From an uncultured Marinobacter sp. (GTDB lineage Bacteria; Pseudomonadota; Gammaproteobacteria; Pseudomonadales; Oleiphilaceae), in NCBI RefSeq assembly GCF_913055835.1, contig NZ_CAJXKQ010000020.1:1-64000 (forward strand): a stretch of DNA of 64,000 bases. Reading direction: 5' to 3'. Position numbers and translations under genes: made by a program. This document shows, piece by piece, positions 1-7,824 of this stretch; positions within the stretch are counted from its first letter, which is position 1, and every line of letters begins with the position of its first letter. The notes below the pieces were generated by a model. It made no database searches and was not told where the DNA came from. It saw nothing but the letters and a program-made list of their open reading frames with translations.

Positions 1-49
1 GAGTCCGCACGCAATCGACGACGACAACGTCTCTCGGATTAAGGCTCAT
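1..49 (-). CDS. fadA: Acetyl-CoA acyltransferase (3-ketoacyl-CoA thiolase) FadA, N-terminal fragment
   Basis: Only the first 16 codons lie in the window; the gene runs off the left edge. The visible N-terminus, MSLNPRDVVVVDCVRT, is what Pseudomonas-type FadA begins with. FadA is the beta subunit of the fatty-acid oxidation complex and carries out the last, thiolytic step of beta-oxidation. A GGAGA ribosome-binding site sits just upstream of the ATG. It follows fadB by 33 bases on the same strand, the usual fadBA operon order. Identification rests on the short N-terminus plus the fadB neighbour. Confidence 0.85.
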   Translation of the reverse strand, partial: MSLNPRDVVVVDCVRT

Positions 50-82
50 AGATCTTTCTCCGTTCGGAAATCTCGTTCAGGG

Positions 83-2230
83 TTAGCCAAAGAACTTTTT
101 GCCAGTCTTGGCCATTTCACGCAGCTTCTCGGTCGGGTGATAAAGAGGACCAAGATCTGCAAACTTGTCTGCCAGCTCGACGAACTTGTCTACACCCATG
201 TCGTCGATATAGCGCAGGGCACCACCACGGAACGGCGGGAAGCCGATACCGAAAATCAGGCCCATATCAGCATCTGCCGGATCTTCGACAATGCCGTCTT
301 CCAAGCAGCGAACGGTTTCCAGGCACAGAGGAATCATCATACGGGCGATGATGTCTTCGTCACTGAACTCGTTCTTACCCTGAACAACCGGCTCGAGCAG
401 CTTGTAGGTCTCTTCATCAACAACCTTCTTCTGCTTGCCCTTGCGGTCCAGTTCATACTTGTAGAAGCCCTTGTCGTTCTTCTGTCCGTAACGGTTGTTA
501 TCGAACATCACGTCAATGGCGGTTGTGCCTTCGTGCTTCATCCGGTCCGGGAAGCCGTCTGCCATCACTTCGCCAGCGTGCTTGCCGGTGTCCATGCCGA
601 CCACGTCCAGCAGGTAGGCGGGACCCATGGGCCAACCGAACTTTTCCATAACCTTGTCAACGTGCTGGAAGTCAGCACCGTCACGTACCAGGCCGATAAA
701 GCCGCCGAAGTAAGGGAACAGAACACGGTTAACCAGGAAGCCCGGGCAATCGTTTACAACGATCGGGGTCTTGCCCATGGCCTTGGCGTAGGCCACGGTG
801 GTTGCGATAGCGCGATCGCTGGTCTTCTCGCCACGGATAACCTCAACCAGCGGCATCATGTGCACCGGGTTGAAGAAGTGCATGCCGCAGAAGTTTTCCG
901 GGCGCTTCAGGTTCTTGGCCAGCAGGTCGATGGAAATCGTCGAGGTGTTGGAGGTCAGGATGGTGTCCTCGCGAACCGCGTCTTCGGTTTCACGAAGAAC
1001 CGCATCCTTCACTTTCGGGTTCTCGACAACCGCTTCAACGACCAGATCCACATTCTTGAAGTCGCCATAGTTAAGGGTCGGCGTGATGCTGTTGAGCACA
1101 TCAGCCATCTGATCCGGCTTCATCTTGCCCTTTTCAACACGCTTGGTCAGAAGCTTTTTGGCTTCCTTCAGACCCAGGGCGATACCGTCCTGGTTGATGT
1201 CCTTCATGATGATCGGCGTGCCTTTCAGGGCAGACTGGAAAGCAACACCGCCACCCATGATACCGGCGCCAAGTACGGCGGCCAGGTTCACGTCATTGGC
1301 TTCCTTTTCCCAGGCCTTGGCCTTCTTCTTGAGCTCCTGATCATTCAGGAACAGGCCAACCAGACAAGCCGCAACGTTGGTCTTGGCCATCTTGGCGAAG
1401 CCTTTGGCTTCCACTTCGATTGCCTTGTCACGGGTCATACCGGCATGCTTCTGCATAACCTTGATGGCCTCGACAGGCGCCGGATAGTTCTTGCCAGCCT
1501 TACCGGCAACAAACGCCTTGGAGATCTCGAATGCCATCATGCTTTCCATGGCATTGAGCTTGATCTTGCCCTTCTTCTCTTCGCGACGGGCTTCGTGATC
1601 CAGCTTGCCTTCGTTGCACTGGTTGATAATGGCAACAGCAGCGTCGACCAGCTTGTCGGACTCGAGCACGGCGTCAACGGCACCGACTTTCAGAGCAACA
1701 TCCGCACGGTTCTCGGTGCCACCACTGATCCACTCAACGGCATTGTCCACACCCACCAGACGGGAGAGACGCACAGTACCGCCGAACCCCGGGAAGATTC
1801 CCAGCTTCACTTCCGGAAGACCTACTTTGGCCTTCTTGTCCATCACCCGGTAATCGGTTGCCAGACACATCTCGAAACCGCCACCCAGCGCCATTCCATT
1901 GATTGCGGTAACGGTGGGGAACGGCAGATCTTCAACGGCGTTGAAGACTTCGTTGGCCTTGAGGTTGTTGGCTACCAGATCTTCCTCGGAGCCGGCGAAC
2001 AGCTCGGTGAATTCGGTAATATCGGCACCAACAATGAAGCTGTCCTTGGAGCTGGTAACTACCAGACCCTTCAGGTTCTTCTGCGCTTTCAGTGCGTCAG
2101 TCGCGGCGCGGAGCTCTTCAATAGTGAGACGGTTGAACTTGTTTACTGACTCGCCCTGCAAGTCGAAGTTCAACTGAGCGATCCCGCCTTCGATCTCTTT
2201 AACCGTGATGGCTTTACCTTCGTAAATCAT
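83..2230 (-). CDS. fadB: Fatty acid oxidation complex subunit alpha FadB
   Basis: Multifunctional beta-oxidation enzyme of 715 residues, the usual length for Pseudomonas-type FadB. The N-terminal half is an enoyl-CoA hydratase/isomerase domain with the conserved GGGFEM and [15 protein letters not shown] segments that carry the two catalytic glutamates. The C-terminal half is 3-hydroxyacyl-CoA dehydrogenase with a Rossmann motif ([10 protein letters not shown]) and the [13 protein letters not shown] active-site segment. The ATG giving MIYEGKA is preferred over an in-frame TTG one codon upstream because it matches the family N-terminus and follows a GGAGA site. Forms an operon with fadA. PsrA-like palindromes lie upstream. 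Confidence 0.96.
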   Translation of the reverse strand: MIYEGKAITVKEIEGGIAQLNFDLQGESVNKFNRLTIEELRAATDALKAQKNLKGLVVTSSKDSFIVGADITEFTELFAGSEEDLVANNLKANEVFNAVEDLPFPTVTAINGMALGGGFEMCLATDYRVMDKKAKVGLPEVKLGIFPGFGGTVRLSRLVGVDNAVEWISGGTENRADVALKVGAVDAVLESDKLVDAAVAIINQCNEGKLDHEARREEKKGKIKLNAMESMMAFEISKAFVAGKAGKNYPAPVEAIKVMQKHAGMTRDKAIEVEAKGFAKMAKTNVAACLVGLFLNDQELKKKAKAWEKEANDVNLAAVLGAGIMGGGVAFQSALKGTPIIMKDINQDGIALGLKEAKKLLTKRVEKGKMKPDQMADVLNSITPTLNYGDFKNVDLVVEAVVENPKVKDAVLRETEDAVREDTILTSNTSTISIDLLAKNLKRPENFCGMHFFNPVHMMPLVEVIRGEKTSDRAIATTVAYAKAMGKTPIVVNDCPGFLVNRVLFPYFGGFIGLVRDGADFQHVDKVMEKFGWPMGPAYLLDVVGMDTGKHAGEVMADGFPDRMKHEGTTAIDVMFDNNRYGQKNDKGFYKYELDRKGKQKKVVDEETYKLLEPVVQGKNEFSDEDIIARMMIPLCLETVRCLEDGIVEDPADADMGLIFGIGFPPFRGGALRYIDDMGVDKFVELADKFADLGPLYHPTEKLREMAKTGKKFFG

Positions 2231-2346
2231 CAACTGATCTCCAGTCTGTGTTTGGAACTGCTTTCAGCCGGGCGGAACTTTTTGATTAACCAGCGCGGCT
2301 GTTTGTGCAGCGAGATTTCGGTCACTGCCCGATCATCCGATTCAAA

Positions 2347-2366
2347 ATTCATACAGTCGTTTGAAT
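2347..2366. promoter_or_regulatory. PsrA-like operator upstream of fadBA
   Basis: Near-perfect palindrome ATTCATAC-AGTC-GTTTGAAT with one mismatched pair, about 117 bases before the fadB start. It fits the PsrA binding pattern known in Pseudomonas, (G/C)AAAC, 2-4 bases, GTTT(G/C), with one deviation. Read on the fadB strand, the right arm contains an extended -10-like TGTATGAAT, so a bound repressor would cover the likely promoter. PsrA is a TetR-family repressor of fatty-acid degradation genes released by long-chain fatty acids. Binding is inferred, not shown. Confidence 0.5.
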
Positions 2367-2541
2367 CGTGAGGGCACACGATGAAAAAAAACGGCGCATT
2401 TGTCAATTTGTTTCTTTCGGGAGGGTTGCAAAAGTCCCCAAAATGCCGGGGGCAACCAAAGAAAATTGGAGCGGAATTGTTATGTTTCAGTGAACTGGAA
2501 GCCACTGCTCAGGGAAAACCGGAACTTCGTCACGCAAATTT

Positions 2542-2553
2542 CAAACTTGTTTA
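2542..2553. promoter_or_regulatory. Second PsrA-like half-site pair
   Basis: CAAAC-TT-GTTTA, a PsrA-type pair with the short two-base spacer and one deviation in the last base. It lies about 310 bases before fadB but only 114 bases before the divergent secreted-protein gene, so it could serve either. Weaker than the 2347-2366 site. Confidence 0.35.
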
Positions 2554-2666
2554 CATTTACCGGCGGCACCGCCGCCAAAACTGCTTGATTGGCTGACGGA
2601 GTTACTTTACCTTCGATCTACGACTTTGGTCCACAATAATAAAACCGCTTTACGGAGACCCATCCG

Positions 2667-3485
2667 ATGATAGACGCCAACCTGCGGATACGCTCCTTTG
2701 TAGCCGCCCTTGTTTTACTTGCAATGACGTCCACAGGTGCCCTCGCCCAGGACAGCGCCGACGGATTCCTCTCCGATCTCCACAATTTCCGGGTCAGCAA
2801 CTACATGGCTCTCGATGCTTATTACCGTTTCAGCGGCACCGGGGATACCGACACCCTGAACGAGATTGTACAGGGCATCAACTCGGCCAATGACTCCATG
2901 AACTCCATTGCCGACAGCGATTCCGGCGTGCTGTCAGGCGAAGAGCTTGAAGGGCTCAATCAGGAGTTCGACAAGTTCAAGAACCTGATGCGCGACAACA
3001 TCAACGATGTGCGCAATCAGGGGTATCCGGATCTGCGCCTGGTATCCGATATGGCCAACCAGGCACTGACCATGAACGAGAAAGCCACCGAACTGTACCG
3101 GTTGGCCCAGGAAAGTTCCCAGACCGATACCAATCCGAGGGTTGAAGCCGCCCGCTCGGCTGCCGTGAAGATGGCACAGATGATGGCCAAGTATTCTGTA
3201 AGGACTAACTCCTCGGTTGCCCAGACCTTCCAGGGTTCATCTACCGAAACCCCGCTGGACGAGCAGGCCCGGGAACTGGATCAACTGCTGGCATCCGTTA
3301 AACAGGGCGAGGAAACACCGGAACTGAAAGCGGCTATCGATGATATTTCATCCAAGTGGCAGTTCATTCGCGGCTCCTACATCAATTACAACGAAAACAA
3401 CGTAGGTTTTGTGATTGATCGGTACTCCAAGGGCATTCTTAAGGGGCTGGCCACCACTATCGAGCTTCTCCAGGGCAACGCCTGA
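2667..3485 (+). CDS. Secreted helical protein of unknown function
   Basis: Product of 272 residues with a clear signal peptide (hydrophobic stretch at about 11-25, then ALAQD at the likely cleavage point). The mature part looks almost wholly alpha-helical, rich in Q, E, S, N and A with heptad-like spacing, as in the periplasmic helical sensing modules of chemoreceptors (PilJ/NarX-like). No transmembrane anchor or enzyme motif follows, so it should be soluble in the periplasm or exported. It stands alone, divergent from fadBA, with its own downstream hairpin. I do not recognise the family. Its position behind a PsrA-like site hints at fatty-acid control, by inference only. Confidence 0.75.
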   Translation: MIDANLRIRSFVAALVLLAMTSTGALAQDSADGFLSDLHNFRVSNYMALDAYYRFSGTGDTDTLNEIVQGINSANDSMNSIADSDSGVLSGEELEGLNQEFDKFKNLMRDNINDVRNQGYPDLRLVSDMANQALTMNEKATELYRLAQESSQTDTNPRVEAARSAAVKMAQMMAKYSVRTNSSVAQTFQGSSTETPLDEQARELDQLLASVKQGEETPELKAAIDDISSKWQFIRGSYINYNENNVGFVIDRYSKGILKGLATTIELLQGNA

Positions 3486-3498
3486 TTACCAACTCTCG

Positions 3499-3538
3499 TT
3501 CTCTGGCGGGTGTAATTGCCTGCCAGAGAAGCAGTTTT
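3499..3538 (+). terminator. Rho-independent terminator
   Basis: Nine-base-pair stem (TTCTCTGGC paired with GCCAGAGAA, with more pairing inside the loop) followed closely by TTTT, 13 bases after the stop of the secreted-protein gene. Confidence 0.7.
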
Positions 3539-3550
3539 CCGCTTCCGTTT

Positions 3551-3564
3551 TTGATACCCGTCAG
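3551..3564 (+). promoter_or_regulatory. Possible ANR/FNR box before the universal stress gene
   Basis: TTGATACCCGTCAG matches the ANR/FNR consensus TTGAT-N4-ATCAA at 8 of 10 defined positions and lies 77 bases before the universal-stress ATG, a distance compatible with class II activation. Universal stress genes are known ANR targets in Pseudomonas. The weak right arm keeps this tentative. Confidence 0.35.
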
Positions 3565-3640
3565 TTTCCCGCTACACTTTCCCGACCGGATTTAAGGTAC
3601 TATCCTCAGAACAATACCCCGTGTGCGAAGGAGCGATACG

Positions 3641-4072
3641 ATGTCTGCCTATAAAAAGATGCTTGTTGCCATTGATCTCACCGAAGAAGCCCCGCAGGTG
3701 CTGGACAAGGCAAAAGCCGTGAGCGAGGCCCACGGTGCCGAGCTGATGTTGGTCCACGTAGTTGAGCCTGTCGGGTATGCCTATGGTGGCGATATCCCCA
3801 TGGACCTCACAGAGCTGCAGGACCAGCTCGACAAAGCGGCCCGGGAACAGTTGGGGACTTATGGCGATCAGTACGGTGTGGCAAAGAACAATCAGGTGGT
3901 GACGGTCGGACGTCCGGAGTCAGAAATTCACAGGCTCGCCAAGGAACAGGAGGTGGATCTTGTGATTGTCGGCAGTCACGGGCGAAAGGGTTTTCAGCTG
4001 TTGCTGGGCTCAACCGCCAATGGGGTTCTGCATGGAACCGAATGCGATGTCCTGGCCGTTCGGATTCATTAA
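3641..4072 (+). CDS. Universal stress protein (UspA family)
   Basis: Single Usp domain of 143 residues, normal for the family. It starts MSAYKKMLVAIDLTEEA, the first beta strand, and carries the C-terminal nucleotide-binding loop GSHGRKGFQLLLGSTANGVL (the family G-2x-G-9x-G-S/T pattern), so it should bind ATP. The ATG at 3641 is chosen over an upstream GTG because AAGGAG lies 8 bases before it and because the Usp fold begins here. Monocistronic, between two hairpins. A weak ANR-like box upstream suggests low-oxygen induction. Confidence 0.92.
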   Translation: MSAYKKMLVAIDLTEEAPQVLDKAKAVSEAHGAELMLVHVVEPVGYAYGGDIPMDLTELQDQLDKAAREQLGTYGDQYGVAKNNQVVTVGRPESEIHRLAKEQEVDLVIVGSHGRKGFQLLLGSTANGVLHGTECDVLAVRIH

Positions 4073-4088
4073 GGGTTACTAAGCAAAA

Positions 4089-4110
4089 GGCCCGGGGCTG
4101 GATCCGGGCC
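4089..4110. terminator. Bidirectional hairpin between convergent genes
   Basis: GGCCCGG and CCGGGCC, a seven-base-pair G+C-rich stem with an eight-base loop between the convergent universal-stress gene and the 4132-4800 gene. The minus-strand side is followed by a TTTTGCTT tract, the stronger direction. Confidence 0.65.
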
Positions 4111-4131
4111 GGCACTCAGGGGAAGCGGCTT

Positions 4132-4800
4132 TCAGGCCCCCTCCCCGCCCATCTTCGCCTCCAGCTTGCGCAACTGACTTTCCAGTGAAAAGCTGACACT
4201 GGAGGCCATTGAAAAGAAGTTCAGTAACGCCTTCAGGTTGCTGTCGCCTTTGCACACCGAATGAATACGCTGCCACAGGGCCTGGTTGACCAGCTGCAGC
4301 CTCTGATTCCTCTCCACAAGCCCCTTCAGTTCCCAGTCCGGGTTCTGGTGATTGCGTTTGGCAAAGTATTGCTGCAAAAGGTAGTGGGAAACGCTGCGCA
4401 TGATAAATTCATCGGTGTTTGCAAACGGCAGATGGTGGATTGCCATCGGCTTGAGCTCTGAAAGCACAGGGCACCCGCTGGTTGCCATTTTCAATCCAAG
4501 TAACGACCGGAGCGCCTCTTCAAGGGCCGTCTGTTTCAAATAGCTGCGGCGGTCATCGGTGACCTTTACTTCAACCTTCTGATAAGCGTCCTCATCGCGA
4601 AAGGCCTCCACAACGGGCAATATTTCCGTTGCCGCCGGGCAGTGGGGAGATTCCGAAGCTTTCAGCGGGCAGTTGCTACACTGGCAATGCTCCAGTCTGG
4701 TCCATGCCGGAAGCGCGCCCGAGGGCCGGGACGGCTTGTCCGTGACCTTGAATTCAACGGTACGACCGTCCTGAAATCTGAAATCATAATGTACGTTCAT
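4132..4800 (-). CDS. Conserved protein with an N-terminal cysteine cluster, function unknown
   Basis: Product of 222 residues, no signal peptide or membrane segment. Residues about 38-54 hold a tight cysteine group (C-x-C-x2-C-x8-C with a nearby His), which looks like a structural zinc or Fe-S site. The remainder is mixed alpha/beta, ending in a helical region rich in Q, L and K. I associate it with the DUF6901-type uncharacterised proteins but cannot verify that. Its ATG overlaps the uup stop codon in an ATGA junction, so the two should be translationally coupled. Confidence 0.75.
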   Translation of the reverse strand: MNVHYDFRFQDGRTVEFKVTDKPSRPSGALPAWTRLEHCQCSNCPLKASESPHCPAATEILPVVEAFRDEDAYQKVEVKVTDDRRSYLKQTALEEALRSLLGLKMATSGCPVLSELKPMAIHHLPFANTDEFIMRSVSHYLLQQYFAKRNHQNPDWELKGLVERNQRLQLVNQALWQRIHSVCKGDSNLKALLNFFSMASSVSFSLESQLRKLEAKMGGEGA

Positions 4801-6749
4801 TGGTTAGCCTGTTCTTCCAGCTCCATCCACCGCTCAATGACCTGCTCCAGACGGTTTTCCTTTTCCGTCAGCGTTTCCAGAGTGGCCGAGACTTCATCGG
4901 GTGGGCCTGAATAAAAATCAGCCCGGGAAATTTTTTCCTGCAGGCCGGCGACTTCCTGCTCAAGGGCCTCAATCTGCCCCGGCAGCTGCTCAAGCTCAAG
5001 CTTGAGCTTATAGCTCAGCTTCACGGGTTTACCTTTCTCCGACTGCGCCCCCGCTTTTTCATTTACTCCCGTTTTCTGTGTTTCTACCTTGCCAGCATCA
5101 CCGGACGACTTGCTGGTTTTATCCTGCTTGTCCGGCCGGTTGCCGGTTGCCTCCGATGGGAAACAACCGCCCTGCCGACGCCAGTCGGTGTAGCCGCCGA
5201 CAAACTCACGCACTTTGCCCGATCCGTCGAGGAAAACCGTTTCGGTGATCACATTATCAAGAAACTCACGATCGTGACTGATCACGATCACGGTGCCGGC
5301 AAATTCCGACAATTGTTCTTCCAACAATTCCAGTGTTTCCACGTCCAGATCGTTGGTTGGCTCGTCGAGCACCAGGATATTGGCAGGCTTGCTGAACAGT
5401 TTGGCCAGGAGCAGCCTGGCACGCTCACCGCCGGAAAACACACTGACCGGTGATCTGGCCCGCTCCGGGGTAAAGAGGAACTCCTGCAAATAACCGAGTA
5501 CATGTTTGCTCTGGCCATTGATGTCGATGAATTCCCGGCCCTCGGAGAGGTTATCCAGCGCATTGCGGGTCAGATCCAGCTCGCCACGCAACTGATCGAA
5601 ATAAGCGACCTGCAGATTGGTCCCCAGACGAATGGAACCCTCGGTTGGTTCCAGATCCCCCAACAAAAGCCGGACAAGAGTGGTTTTGCCAGTACCATTC
5701 TCGCCTACGAGCCCAATCTTGTCCCCGCGCAGGATGGTAAGGTCCATATCTTTGATTACCGCGCTGCCATTCGGGTAAGCAAACCCTGCGTTCCGGGTTT
5801 CCACCACCAGTTTTCCGGAGCGCGCCGCGTCTTCCACCGTAAAGCTCGCGGTTCCACCCCGAACCCTGCGCTGCCGGTGCTCCTCACGCATCGCTTTCAA
5901 GGCACGAACACGGCCCATATTACGAGTCCTGCGGGCCTTGATACCCTGTCTGATCCAGGCCTCTTCCTGCTTGAGGCGCTTATCGAACAGGGCGTTCTGG
6001 CGCTCCTCCTCTTCCAGCGCTTTCTCTTTCAGCTCGAGGTAGCGATCATACGTGGCGGCAAAGCTCACCAGCTTACCCCGGTCCAATTCCACAATCCGGG
6101 TTGCCATACGCCGGATAAACGCGCGATCGTGGCTGACGAACAGCATGGCGCCGCGGAATTGGCCAAGGGCCTCTTCCAGCCAGGCAATAGCGGGTACATC
6201 CAGGTGGTTTGTCGGCTCGTCCAGCAGCAGTATGTCGGGGTCGGCAACCAGTGCCCTCGCCAGCAAAACCCGGCGCTGCCATCCGCCAGACAACGTATCC
6301 AATGTCCGATCCGGATCAACGCCATACTGGCCGAGGATGGTGGTGACCTTCTGATCCAGTCGCCAACCATCCAGAGCCTCCAGACGCTCCTGGACTTTCA
6401 TCAGCCGGTCAAGACTCGCTTCATCCGCCTGCTGAGAGAGCTGATGAAATTCCGCGAGCAGCTTGCCGGTTTCCGGAAAGGCCCCGGCGACCACTTCATA
6501 CGCAGTGCGGGTGTCTTCCGAAGGCAGATTTTGCGGAAGCACAGCCAGCACAGCCCCGTCGTCCAGACGAACCACACCACCATCGGGTATCACTTCCCCA
6601 CTGACAATCTTGAGCAGGGTCGATTTCCCCTCACCATTACGGCCCAGCAAACACACGCGCTCACCGGCATCGATAACCAGTGAGGCCTGATCCAGCAGCG
6701 GGTGCATTCCATAAGCCAGGGAAACTGAGTCCAGCGTTAACAGTGGCAC
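4797..6749 (-). CDS. uup: ABC-F family ATPase Uup
   Basis: Soluble twin-ATPase of 650 residues with no membrane segments. Each half has a Walker A (GRNGEGKST, then GENGTGKTT), an ABC signature (LSGGWQRR, then FSGGERAR) and a Walker B followed by DEPTNHLD or DEPTNDLD. The C-terminus from about residue 530 is charged, then forms a coiled coil, the feature that separates Uup from EttA. ABC-F proteins act at the ribosome; Uup is also linked to transposon excision and replication intermediates. It starts at GTG with GGAG 11 bases upstream, 8 bases after the MOSC gene stop, and overlaps the next gene. Confidence 0.94.
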   Translation of the reverse strand: MPLLTLDSVSLAYGMHPLLDQASLVIDAGERVCLLGRNGEGKSTLLKIVSGEVIPDGGVVRLDDGAVLAVLPQNLPSEDTRTAYEVVAGAFPETGKLLAEFHQLSQQADEASLDRLMKVQERLEALDGWRLDQKVTTILGQYGVDPDRTLDTLSGGWQRRVLLARALVADPDILLLDEPTNHLDVPAIAWLEEALGQFRGAMLFVSHDRAFIRRMATRIVELDRGKLVSFAATYDRYLELKEKALEEEERQNALFDKRLKQEEAWIRQGIKARRTRNMGRVRALKAMREEHRQRRVRGGTASFTVEDAARSGKLVVETRNAGFAYPNGSAVIKDMDLTILRGDKIGLVGENGTGKTTLVRLLLGDLEPTEGSIRLGTNLQVAYFDQLRGELDLTRNALDNLSEGREFIDINGQSKHVLGYLQEFLFTPERARSPVSVFSGGERARLLLAKLFSKPANILVLDEPTNDLDVETLELLEEQLSEFAGTVIVISHDREFLDNVITETVFLDGSGKVREFVGGYTDWRRQGGCFPSEATGNRPDKQDKTSKSSGDAGKVETQKTGVNEKAGAQSEKGKPVKLSYKLKLELEQLPGQIEALEQEVAGLQEKISRADFYSGPPDEVSATLETLTEKENRLEQVIERWMELEEQANQ

Positions 6750-6757
6750 GTTTGGTT

Positions 6758-7552
6758 CTACTCCGATTTGTTGACGGTAACGGGATCACCCACCCGAATA
6801 ATACCCGGTGATTCATGAATGGCGTTCTGGCCGAAGATCACACCCTCCTGGGTTCTGCGATAGCCGGAGAGCGTCCTCAGGGGTTGCAGGGCAGCATCCT
6901 TCTGGCCCGTGGTCGGGTCTACAGTGGTCATTACACAGCGCGAGCAGGGTTTGACGATGCTCAGTTGGTTGTCGCCAATGCTCAGGCTTTGCCAATGGTC
7001 TTCATCCCAGGCCTCTGCTCCCTCAACCACAATATTGGGGCGGAATCTGCGAATCTCCACGGGCGCCGTGAGCCTCGAATTCAGCTCTGCCAGAGAGGCA
7101 GTATTGGTTACCAGAAAGGGGAAACCGTCAGCGAATCCCACCCGTCGATACTCGTCGACCCGGCCCGCATCAACACGGCGAAAGGAGCTTTCCGGCATAA
7201 AGACCAAACGAACAGGCTTGCCGCAGAAACGGCTCAGGGCGTCGTCTGCCTCGGGCAAACCTGTCAGGGCCTTGACCCAGTCTCGCCAGACCAGAACCCT
7301 GACCTCCTCTTCTGTGGCACTCAGGGCAAACTCGCCCTCATCAGGAATACTGATGACTACCCGGTCACCATCCAGACGGGTTCCGACTCGGGCAAGCTCC
7401 GGGTGCTCCCGCTGAGTGACAAACCGGCGGTCGTCATCCACGATCATCCATCGGCGATCTGCCACAGGCCCGAAGTCATCGGTAACAAAGCTGGAAACTT
7501 CAATGCCGGACAGGGATTTGACCGGGTACACGAACAGCGAATGGACCTTCAT
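6758..7552 (-). CDS. MOSC-domain molybdenum-cofactor protein (YcbX/mARC-like)
   Basis: Product of 264 residues with an N-terminal MOSC beta-barrel (VHSLFVYPVKSLSGIEV) and a C-terminal MOSC domain containing KPCSRCVMTTVDPTTG, in which one cysteine is the expected molybdenum ligand. E. coli YcbX is longer because it carries a C-terminal 2Fe-2S ferredoxin domain; this protein has none and would need a separate electron donor. The family reduces N-hydroxylated compounds. A longer frame reads back through tRNA-Gly; the ATG at 7552 is where protein homology begins. First gene of an apparent MOSC-uup-4132 operon. Confidence 0.88.
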   Translation of the reverse strand: MKVHSLFVYPVKSLSGIEVSSFVTDDFGPVADRRWMIVDDDRRFVTQREHPELARVGTRLDGDRVVISIPDEGEFALSATEEEVRVLVWRDWVKALTGLPEADDALSRFCGKPVRLVFMPESSFRRVDAGRVDEYRRVGFADGFPFLVTNTASLAELNSRLTAPVEIRRFRPNIVVEGAEAWDEDHWQSLSIGDNQLSIVKPCSRCVMTTVDPTTGQKDAALQPLRTLSGYRRTQEGVIFGQNAIHESPGIIRVGDPVTVNKSE

Positions 7553-7647
7553 GGCAGGCAGCCTCCCCAGGGAATCAGGATACGCAACAGGCTGCTGAGT
7601 ATACCTGACCACACACCGTGGCGCCGAGTTTGCGGGTGCCGGAAATG

Positions 7648-7681
7648 AAAAAACCCGGTCCTTTTCAGGACCGGGTTTTTT
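7648..7681 (-). terminator. Rho-independent terminator of tRNA-Gly
   Basis: AAAAAACCCGGTCC, loop, GGACCGGGTTTTTT: an eight-base-pair G+C stem flanked by A and T runs, starting six bases beyond the tRNA 3' end. Works in either direction in principle. It separates the tRNA transcript from the MOSC-uup operon. Confidence 0.88.
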
Positions 7682-7686
7682 GAATC

Positions 7687-7762
7687 TGGAGCGGGAAACG
7701 AGATTCGAACTCGCGACCCCAACCTTGGCAAGGTTGTGCTCTACCAACTGAGCTATTCCCGC
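7687..7762 (-). tRNA. tRNA-Gly (GCC)
   Basis: Full cloverleaf of 76 bases on the minus strand: acceptor GCGGGAA, D-arm AGCTCAGTTGGTAGAGC, anticodon stem ACAACC around TTGCCAA, T-arm with GTTCGAATC, and an encoded CCA. The anticodon GCC reads GGC and GGT. Confidence 0.97.
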
Positions 7763-7796
7763 AAAGCTGATCGGCTGTTACCGACAACGGAGGCGT

Positions 7797-7824
7797 ATTC
7801 TACGGATCCCGACGAAGCCGTCAA
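7797..7824 (-). promoter_or_regulatory. Sigma-70 promoter of tRNA-Gly
   Basis: Minus-strand -35 TTGACG (7819-7824) and -10 TAGAAT (7797-7802) with a 16-base spacer, followed by a G+C-rich stretch before the tRNA. The TGA inside the -35 hexamer is also the stop codon of the upstream transpeptidase-like gene. Confidence 0.75.

Larger units (their letters stand above)
2231..2666. other. Divergent intergenic region between fadB and the secreted-protein gene
   Basis: A gap of 436 bases between two divergently transcribed genes. It is more A+T-rich than its flanks and must hold promoters for both. Two PsrA-like palindromes are visible (listed separately). A larger perfect inverted repeat (CGATTCAAA and TTTGAATCG, 2338-2346 and 2360-2368) encloses the first of them. 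Short open frames here have no convincing start signals or protein character and were not called. Confidence 0.6.

Noticed and set aside
137..2149. 670-codon open frame on the plus strand opposite fadB
   Set aside because: Antisense shadow of a high-G+C gene; low-complexity His/Leu/Gln composition, no family pattern, no ribosome-binding site.
2381..2596. Short plus-strand frames in the fadB upstream region
   Set aside because: No ribosome-binding site, composition unlike protein, and they overlap the operator and promoter elements.
5502..6683. 393-codon open frame opposite uup
   Set aside because: Antisense shadow with no recognisable protein features; uup is certain on the other strand.
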